From an uncultured Porphyromonadaceae bacterium (GTDB lineage: Bacteria > Bacteroidota > Bacteroidia > Bacteroidales > Muribaculaceae), in the NCBI GenBank assembly GCA_947649495.1, contig CANSRU010000008.1, positions 56,949-120,948 on the forward strand: 64,000 nucleotides of DNA, in the 5' to 3' direction. The position numbers and the translations under genes are program-made. The first letter of the stretch is position 1. Each line of letters starts with the position of its first letter. The notes under the pieces were generated by a model. It was not told the origin of the DNA and ran no database searches. It saw nothing but the letters and a program-made list of their open reading frames with translations. Shown in pieces: positions 58,729-64,000 of this stretch.

Positions 58729-59597
58729 CGAGTCCTTCCATCGTTATCCTCAATAGTATCATCTTCTATCTTTGCATTTCTATGATAGCCATGTCTAACA
58801 AAGGAGTCCACAAATATCAGTTTCTTATCCCACTCACCAAAGTCATTCTTATATCTCTGCATCCGGAAAAATCCACGAACAAAAATGTCATTGTCGTTGA
58901 TGATTTTAACGAACCACCTTGAATCCATAATGATGACTTCTTGTCCGCTTTCATTTAGAACTTTTTCCTTGTGTTTATACCCTTGGATTTCATCTTCAAC
59001 GAATAATTTACTTTTAGCAGGTACTATGATGGTTTCTACCTCTGCATATTTCTTGACCGCGAGATAACAGATAAGTAGATTCGCAACACACGAATATATC
59101 TCATCCTTATCAGTCGACTGTTGATTAAAAAGCTGTGGGTCTTTAGTAAGAGTCGGCCAGCAATGAACTTGACGTACATTCTCGGGAGTCGAAGTAAAAT
59201 AGAAATAGTTATATAATACACTATATCCGTCAACATCACGGAACAACCAAACATATAGTGTATTCTCTCCGAAGCCATAAACTACTGTTCCAAATTGTTG
59301 ATGGAGAAGAATCCCGCAGACTTCATCGTTAGTAAATTCTTGAAAAAGTTGATGGTCTATACTGTAAAAGGATTTAGCACTTTTCTGCATAACTTTTTCA
59401 AAGGATGGCATCAAGAGTTCGGGTAAGCCCCAGTTAGGTTTGTTCTCCCGAATTTCATTAAGCCATTTAATTCCATTGGATAGATACCCGACATGAGTAG
59501 CGTTTACAATGTTTGGGACGGTAATCTCCCAATTTTTGCTTGGCTTATAATTTTCATCCAAGAGCCAAGAGATAACAGGCTGTTTCTTGATTTTCAT
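58725..59597 (-). CDS. Hypothetical protein with AcrVA2-like C-terminal motif
   Basis: A 290-residue cytosolic protein. The C-terminal part (about residues 233-275) has the pattern VRGFFRMQRYKND, KLIFVDSFVR, GYHRNA, which loosely resembles the G-H-W-R-x-Q-x-Y...I-x-P-F motif of a broad plasmid/phage family related to anti-CRISPR AcrVA2. The match is weak and the N-terminal 230 residues are unassigned. It heads the coupled 290/47/259 cassette; 88 bp separate it from the upstream gene. Confidence 0.6.
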   Translation of the reverse strand: MKIKKQPVISWLLDENYKPSKNWEITVPNIVNATHVGYLSNGIKWLNEIRENKPNWGLPELLMPSFEKVMQKSAKSFYSIDHQLFQEFTNDEVCGILLHQQFGTVVYGFGENTLYVWLFRDVDGYSVLYNYFYFTSTPENVRQVHCWPTLTKDPQLFNQQSTDKDEIYSCVANLLICYLAVKKYAEVETIIVPAKSKLFVEDEIQGYKHKEKVLNESGQEVIIMDSRWFVKIINDNDIFVRGFFRMQRYKNDFGEWDKKLIFVDSFVRHGYHRNAKIEDDTIEDNDGRTR

Positions 59598-59685
59598 AAA
59601 TTATGCGTCATGCAATTGAAGTCATCTGGTCGAGATACAAGGTTTTATTTACAATAGTTCGGTGCTATGTAGAAACGACCATAAA

Positions 59686-60141
59686 TTATTCAAAAGTCCT
59701 ATAATGAATTATTTTATTGATTTCTCGTATTATTTCTCTTACATGGTAGAGAATTTCTTTGTATGGTTTAGGGTCAAAAGCGAAGTTCGCAACGAACCAC
59801 TCATATTCATTAAGAATAAAGTCGCAAAACTTTTTATCAGGGTGAATACTTTGATTGTCGTTTAATATAGAGACAAAATTTTCAAGAGCCTCATGGTCTC
59901 TCTTGAAATTACGACCTTTACCTGTAGGAGAATTTATTAAAGTCAACTTAACGAGCAATGCTTCAATCTCTTTAGCTTGATTAAGCAGGTTGTGCAAATC
60001 AAGCGTAGATTTGTATTGTTCGATAGTTTGTTTGGCTTCCTCAGCAGCTTTAGCTGAATTACGAGCCTTCACAGCTTGGAAAACAGTGAAAGCCGCAGCT
60101 ACTATAGATATTAATGAGCCAACAATGTTCAATAAATCCAT
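59686..60141 (-). CDS. Small membrane coiled-coil protein
   Basis: A 151-residue protein with an N-terminal hydrophobic helix (LLNIVGSLISIVAAAFTVF), then a helical coiled-coil (ARNSAKAAEEAKQTIEQYKS) and a folded-looking C-terminus with aromatic residues (EYEWFVANFAFDPKPYKEIL). The ATG at 60141 was chosen over an ATG at 60186, which overlaps YfbU. It starts two bases after the YfbU stop, so the two are coupled. Function unknown; possible membrane effector or anchor of the YfbU protein (inference). Confidence 0.7.
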   Translation of the reverse strand: MDLLNIVGSLISIVAAAFTVFQAVKARNSAKAAEEAKQTIEQYKSTLDLHNLLNQAKEIEALLVKLTLINSPTGKGRNFKRDHEALENFVSILNDNQSIHPDKKFCDFILNEYEWFVANFAFDPKPYKEILYHVREIIREINKIIHYRTFE

Positions 60142-60143
60142 TG

Positions 60144-60671
60144 TTACAATTGAAGAAGTTTTATAATCTGCTCCTCTGACATACAATATCGGTAGCGAGG
60201 TTCTATATTGGCAATCATTGAAAGCATTGACTTATAACGATGAGTGGTATTCATATGAGAGTTAAAATCCCAATCAGCAGCATACTGCTTAATTTCATCG
60301 TATCGACCTAAGTCTTCGATAAAATAACGAGCATATGAAAGATACTCAGATTCTTCGTTCCCATCAAAGCCAGGGAAAGCGATATCTTTATCAGTTAGTT
60401 TGGTTACAAGATTCTCACCACATAATCTTGTATAAGAGAAAATAATAGCTCGGTACAATTCCAAAACATCAAGGACATAACGGGATTCTTCAACGGATAA
60501 TTCGTTTTCGGAAAACTCATCAAATAAATCTTCGTAATGAAGAGTATATCCGTTAAGTAATGCAGTTATCTTTGATTCGTAATCTGCTACTTCATATCCT
60601 TCTTTTGATAATTTCTGAAGAATACGATATTGATTTACTAATATTAGGCGGTCTTTCTTAGATAATTCCAT
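60144..60671 (-). CDS. YfbU family protein
   Basis: A 175-residue YfbU-like protein. It matches E. coli YfbU closely in order: RLILVNQYRILQKL, then YGL/YTLHYEDLFDEFSE, AFPGFDGNEESEYLSYARYF and the C-terminal AWD-HMNT with MLSMIANIEPRYRYCMSEEQIIKLLQL-like end. The function of the family is not established. The ATG at 60671 was preferred over one at 60725, which adds a basic leader absent from relatives. It lies in a restriction-modification operon, a context not usual for this family. Confidence 0.85.
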   Translation of the reverse strand: MELSKKDRLILVNQYRILQKLSKEGYEVADYESKITALLNGYTLHYEDLFDEFSENELSVEESRYVLDVLELYRAIIFSYTRLCGENLVTKLTDKDIAFPGFDGNEESEYLSYARYFIEDLGRYDEIKQYAADWDFNSHMNTTHRYKSMLSMIANIEPRYRYCMSEEQIIKLLQL

Positions 60672-60724
60672 ATAAATCCTTTTAGCTGATTTACGAAAGC
60701 GCGGCGGCGATGCCACGACGTTCA

Positions 60725-61798
60725 TTAAAATATGAGATTGGCTATTTCCTTGATGGTGTTAATGGTATCATCCTTGGCGTTTATTACTTTTGAGAATTTC
60801 AACAATCCGTCCACAAATTCTCTGACTGTAACAGTCTTCAAATCTGAGATACGCATCTTGGCATAATTCAGAATTGAAATAAGACAGCAATAATGTCCTT
60901 CTCTGCCAATCTTTTTGAGCGTTGAGTAAACTGAATCTTCATCAAAAGTAACTCTTTTACCGTATATGAACATGCTTGAATTAAGGTGCGCCATGCGGAA
61001 TTTGGTTACAGCATGGACGACATCCTGTTCCGAGAATGATTTATCTTTTATTTCAATGGCATTAACCAAAGTACCCTCAGAATCGAATACATCAATGTCA
61101 CCCACCTCCTTAGACGAAGAACCGCTTTCATTCACTTTATGAGGAACGACGCGATAATCAGAACCTAAGTAGAACTGTTCAAGAACCGATACTACAAGAG
61201 GGCAAACCTCACCCTCCAAGGTGTGGTCAGTTATCTTGTAGATGTAATCAAGAACGAGTTGAGAGAACTCGCTGACATCAACAAGAATATCTCCAACTGA
61301 GAACTTTTTGAGATATTCTTCGTGATTTGCTTTAAGCACGACCATAGCTGATTTCAGATAAGCGAAAGCTTGATCACTTGTGCTAATCTGAGAGAGTATG
61401 GATATAAGGTTTTCGAGGGTTTCCCGGTCTTTACCAGCACGAACTGCGTTCGTTGTAGATAGTGAGACGAAACGAGCTGGTTTGTTAAGAAAAGGCTCGT
61501 TTGAATCTCCCAAACAACCAGGCAGTTCCAATTTCTCAAATGGAACAATTACCTTATGGCAAAGAGAACGTGCATCAAATTTACCACCTTTACCATCACC
61601 TTTTTGTAGGCTGAGAGCGTTGACTTTTTCATTTGTTGCTTTAGCCAAAAGTGCGTTCACCAAGATATAGCGATAGGTCTTGTGTGTGCCGGTTAGAACG
61701 ATGTTTATAGTTTTGGCTATATCATCGTCAAGCGGCTCTGCTTCCGCGAGAGCACGTTCAAGAACGAGATATGCGGTTTTGAAATCTATTGTCGCCAT
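60725..61798 (-). CDS. SacI family type II restriction endonuclease
   Basis: A 357-residue type II restriction endonuclease of the SacI family (SacI itself recognises GAGCTC; the site for this protein is not proven). The family stretch HKTYRYILVNALLAKAT, LSLQKGDGKGGKFDARSLCHK and SNEPFLNKPARF is present. The PD-(D/E)xK nuclease core is visible: D234/D236 in GDIDVF, then E249-x-K251 in AIEIKDK. The ATG at 61798 was chosen because an upstream start at 61870 overlaps the methyltransferase. It lies 8 bp after the methyltransferase. Confidence 0.92.
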   Translation of the reverse strand: MATIDFKTAYLVLERALAEAEPLDDDIAKTINIVLTGTHKTYRYILVNALLAKATNEKVNALSLQKGDGKGGKFDARSLCHKVIVPFEKLELPGCLGDSNEPFLNKPARFVSLSTTNAVRAGKDRETLENLISILSQISTSDQAFAYLKSAMVVLKANHEEYLKKFSVGDILVDVSEFSQLVLDYIYKITDHTLEGEVCPLVVSVLEQFYLGSDYRVVPHKVNESGSSSKEVGDIDVFDSEGTLVNAIEIKDKSFSEQDVVHAVTKFRMAHLNSSMFIYGKRVTFDEDSVYSTLKKIGREGHYCCLISILNYAKMRISDLKTVTVREFVDGLLKFSKVINAKDDTINTIKEIANLIF

Positions 61799-61806
61799 AT
61801 ATGATA

Positions 61807-62910
61807 TTAAAAGAGAGATGAATACTGAATAGGAGTTTTGCCGCGCAAAACATCTATAACCATAGAGCAAACTGCTTTAGAGAGGTTGCAAGGAACGGCA
61901 TTGCCAATCTGCGTATATTGTGCGGATTGCGAGCCGCAGAATATATATTCCATGGGGAAAGTCTGAATGACTCTTGCTTCATCAACAGTCATTCTCCGCA
62001 AGTATGATGGCACTTGCTCTGTCTTGGCAATGGAATTGTCAGCTTCTACTCGGTCGCGATACCCCTCTACCCAAGGAGTCTCACCATTGTAAAGCGCTTC
62101 TTCATCAATGATGGGGGTCTTGTTGCCACCCATTGATGCTGGTAATGTCGCGCTATATCCGTCTAATTTAAGCGGTCGGCCAAGTCCATTGAAAAGCATA
62201 CCTGCATAAGCAGATTTTCTTAATACCGGCTGATGCGTCAAGGTAATTCGTGCATTGCATGTTGACTTGTTGTTCCCCTCCCCAGCCTTATCTAAAATAG
62301 CAAGTGCTTCTCGAACGGTTTTTGCTTTTTTACTATAAGGACGCAGCATCTGTAGTAAATCGGGTGAAGAAGTTGTGCCATTCTTGAACCCGATAAAGAA
62401 AACGCGTTCGCGGGCTTGAGGTACATCATAGTCAGAGGCATTGAGCACAACGAAGTTGACTGAATAACCTAAGTCTTGAAACTTCTGAAGAAGTTCACTT
62501 CTCACAGAAGCCCATCTATCAAGGACTGCAAGAGCCTTGACGTTTTCCATAATAAAGGCTTTGGGCTGCACCGTTTCGACTACAGACGCATACGACCAAA
62601 TCAATTTACTGCGTTCATCGTTCTCATCCATCTTTCCTGCGACAGAAAATCCTTGGCATGGAGGGCCGCCAATGACAAGATCGATGTTTTCAAATTCAGC
62701 TAAAAGAGGAATGAACGAATTGATGTCACCTTGATGAATATGCTCACCGATGTTTAAGGCGTAGGATTCGCAGGCCTCTTTCTTCATGTCGTTAGCCCAA
62801 ATGATTTGTGCTCCCGCATAAATAGCGCCAATATCCAAACCACCTGCACCCGAAAAAAGTGAGATGGTACGGATAGTATTGGAGGCTAAAATATCCTTTA
62901 ACGCTTGCAT
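61807..62910 (-). CDS. C5-cytosine DNA methyltransferase
   Basis: A 367-residue Dcm-type methyltransferase, the protection partner of the SacI-family endonuclease. Motif I SLFSGAGGLDIG, motif IV GGPPCQGFS with catalytic C85, motif VI MENVKAL, motif VIII ARERVFFIG, and motif X QIGNAVP are all visible, so it appears intact. The ATG at 62910 (MQALKDILASN) was chosen over one at 62952. It begins the minus-strand operon and has a promoter upstream. Confidence 0.95.
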   Translation of the reverse strand: MQALKDILASNTIRTISLFSGAGGLDIGAIYAGAQIIWANDMKKEACESYALNIGEHIHQGDINSFIPLLAEFENIDLVIGGPPCQGFSVAGKMDENDERSKLIWSYASVVETVQPKAFIMENVKALAVLDRWASVRSELLQKFQDLGYSVNFVVLNASDYDVPQARERVFFIGFKNGTTSSPDLLQMLRPYSKKAKTVREALAILDKAGEGNNKSTCNARITLTHQPVLRKSAYAGMLFNGLGRPLKLDGYSATLPASMGGNKTPIIDEEALYNGETPWVEGYRDRVEADNSIAKTEQVPSYLRRMTVDEARVIQTFPMEYIFCGSQSAQYTQIGNAVPCNLSKAVCSMVIDVLRGKTPIQYSSLF

Positions 62911-63052
62911 TGTAAAAACGAAGAACTTCCATGTAGGCAGACAGGCGACCAAGCCTTTTACACGACTACAGGGAAGTTCCTTAATATGTTGAATATAAGT
63001 TATTACTTACATTGATTGGTCTATTTGTCTGCGCATGCGCGTATTATATTGC

Positions 63053-63060
63053 AAAGTTAC
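63053..63060 (-). promoter_or_regulatory. -7 box of the methyltransferase operon
   Basis: Reads TAACTTTG on the minus strand, giving a transcript start near 63046 and a leader of about 135 nt. Confidence 0.55.
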
Positions 63061-63106
63061 AAAAAATTACTGAGATTTCGGCGGTTGCGACAAAGGAAAA
63101 ATATGA

Positions 63107-63114
63107 TAATTTTG
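63107..63114 (+). promoter_or_regulatory. -7-like box in front of the winged-helix remnant
   Basis: TAATTTTG on the plus strand, divergent from the methyltransferase promoter; a functional start here is possible but unproven. Confidence 0.35.
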
Positions 63115-63620
63115 TGCATCCCGCATGTGGAGAGGTACACGAGATAGAGAATGTCGGTCGGTTTCCGGCAAACTTATCCCCTCAGCGTTTAACCGCAGAG
63201 GAGGCATCAGCGAATGACAACACTTCTCTGCCACCGAATCCCGACATTGCCAATGTAATGTTCATCGGAGGATTGATTGAGCATTGGGGACGTGGCTTGT
63301 CAATGATGAACAACAAATGTAAGAATGTCGGTCTGCCTAAGCCTAAAATCAACGACAACGGCTATATGGTCAAGGTGATTTTCGCCCGACCACAAAATGG
63401 CGAGATAAATGGCGAGAATGACAGGATAAATGACAGGATAAAACCTGTATTGGATTTACTTGCGGAGAATCCATACATAACATTACCTGAAGTTGCACTC
63501 CAACTTAAATATTCAGATAGTAAGGTAAATAGAATTATCGCCGAGCTGAGAAAATTAGGTTTATTAACTCGTGAAGGGTCAAATAAAACCGGGCGGTGGA
63601 TCGTGAAAAGGACATTATAA
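63114..63620 (+). pseudogene. Truncated HATPase_c_4/winged-helix regulator
   Basis: An open frame of 168 codons (from a GTG at 63114; no convincing ATG until 63258). The sequence matches the C-terminal part of AlbA/HATPase_c_4 regulators: IENVGRFPANLSPQRLTAEE, IANVMFIGGLIEHWGRGLS, then a winged-helix (ITLPEVALQLKYSDSKVNRII). The N-terminal DNA-binding and ATPase portion that normally precedes is missing, so it is probably a 5'-truncated remnant. It is divergent from the methyltransferase and could alternatively be a small regulator in use. Confidence 0.6.
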
Positions 63621-63652
63621 TACACCTGTCTCGTCACAAAAGGAACGGCAGT

Positions 63653-63689
63653 TGTCGGAGGAAAATAATGTTTTTATTTTCCTCCGACA
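63653..63689. terminator. Hairpin after the winged-helix remnant
   Basis: A perfect 16-bp stem TGTCGGAGGAAAATAA (63653-63668) with its complement (63674-63689) and a 5-nt loop. T residues are mainly inside the stem, so termination efficiency is uncertain. Confidence 0.6.
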
Positions 63690-63945
63690 CTACAGTAAAA
63701 TGCGTATTTATCTATCACAATACCAAATTACTAATCCGAGATTGTCAATGAATCACACCTCCAATTTTTCAATGGTATGAAATTGCAATGAATCAGTAAA
63801 TCTCAAGTGAAAATTTTTGAAATATTTTCACTTGGAACAAGTACATAATAGATCATCTATTCACATATATCCAAAGCTTTGAATCACTTTATTATTTCTA
63901 ACTATGGTTCTCAACGCGGGGCAAAACAACAGCCATTGATTATTT

Positions 63946-63987
63946 GGTTTGGTTCGGGCAATATATATGCCCGTTAAACCATAAACC
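63946..63987. repeat. Second GGTTT/AAACC structured repeat at the window edge
   Basis: GGTTTGGTT (63946-63954), then CGGGCA/TGCCCG (63955-63960 with 63968-63973), then AAACC twice (63976-63980, 63983-63987). It echoes the structure at 53747-53794 and is followed by a TATAGGGCT-like sequence also found inside the first copy. Confidence 0.5.
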
Positions 63988-64000
63988 AATATATAGGGCT

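Larger units (their letters stand above)
50658..64000. mobile_element. NBU-like mobilizable element, partial, with defence cargo
   Basis: Accessory region from tRNA-Met to the window edge: HTH/RecA-like/primase replication module, DUF3408, candidate oriT, RHH accessory protein, relaxase and coiled-coil membrane protein (plus strand), then a minus-strand restriction-modification and unknown cargo. No integrase, no conjugative transfer (tra) genes and no second tRNA-Met repeat were seen, so one boundary may lie beyond the window and the element would depend on a helper. Confidence 0.7.
63621..64000. other. Non-coding right edge with hairpins
   Basis: About 380 bp without a gene: the hairpin at 63653-63689, a second inverted repeat (CAAGTGAAAA/TTTTCACTTG, 63804-63813 with 63825-63834), repeated AATGAATCA motifs, and the GGTTT/AAACC structure at 63946-63987. 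Confidence 0.5.

Noticed and set aside
63012..63113. N-terminal 34 codons of the frame ending at 63620
   Set aside because: This part overlaps the opposing methyltransferase promoter and shows no family similarity; the homology starts after about 63114.
50658..64000. Second copy of the tRNA-Met 3' end (attR)
   Set aside because: By eye no repeat of the final 20 bp of the tRNA was found in the window; it may be beyond the right edge.

Overview
The window is from a Bacteroidota chromosome, most likely order Bacteroidales and probably Muribaculaceae-like. The evidence is Bacteroidota-type promoters (TAnnTTTG at -7, often TTG about 20 bp upstream), large secreted proteins with type IX-style C-terminal tails, GH16 and GH2 glycosidases, DUF3332/DUF4252/DUF3737/DUF6155 families, a TonB-dependent receptor, AraC-type regulators, and an NBU-like mobilizable element. 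The exact genus cannot be read from the sequence.

Region by region. 0.1-5.8 kb: two tandem GH16 glycosidases, then uvrB and a YgiQ-type radical SAM gene, in one tight plus-strand run. 5.9-14.7 kb: a membrane-anchored TPR/AraC regulator divergent from a 2160-residue cell-surface mosaic protein, with a long regulatory interval between them. 14.7-20.7 kb: an S9 peptidase lipoprotein, a DUF6155 gene, an RPG-repeat secreted protein, pyrE, an SRPBCC protein, a Rieske-fold lipoprotein and tRNA-Leu(UAA). 20.7-29.2 kb, minus strand: gpmA, two almost identical DUF3332 lipoproteins, an MltF-like transglycosylase, purM, cdsA, a TPR protein, a PstS-like lipoprotein and a small membrane protein. 29.5-34.7 kb: rarA, an ECF sigma/anti-sigma/DUF4252 operon, a small Ala-rich helical protein, an aquaporin, and rplU-rpmA. 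35-40 kb: a small hypothetical gene and a 1451-residue secreted GH2 beta-galactosidase. 40-45.5 kb: an AraC regulator divergent from an operon of RibD-type reductase, CMD-cupin protein, TonB-dependent receptor and DUF362 lipoprotein. 45.5-50.4 kb: a MetY-type sulfhydrylase, then DUF3737, MATE and PatB-type lyase genes. 50.6 kb: tRNA-Met(CAU).

From tRNA-Met to the window end lies accessory DNA. The plus-strand part is an NBU-like mobilization and replication module: DUF3853 HTH, RecA-like ATPase, toprim primase, DUF3408, a candidate oriT, a RHH accessory protein, a relaxase and a coiled-coil membrane protein. A strong hairpin terminator closes it. The cargo runs on the minus strand: C5-cytosine methyltransferase, SacI-family endonuclease, a YfbU-family protein, a small membrane coiled-coil protein, and a coupled three-gene cassette of unknown function that includes a 47-residue gene. 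A winged-helix remnant diverges from the methyltransferase. No integrase is visible inside the window, so the element is partial here. A structured repeat found upstream of the primase recurs at the extreme right edge, suggesting that a related element or second module continues beyond the window.

The most unusual material is the restriction-modification operon extended by YfbU and a membrane protein, and the downstream 290/47/259-residue coupled cassette. Both are candidates for undescribed defence, counter-defence or toxin-immunity functions, but their roles are inference.
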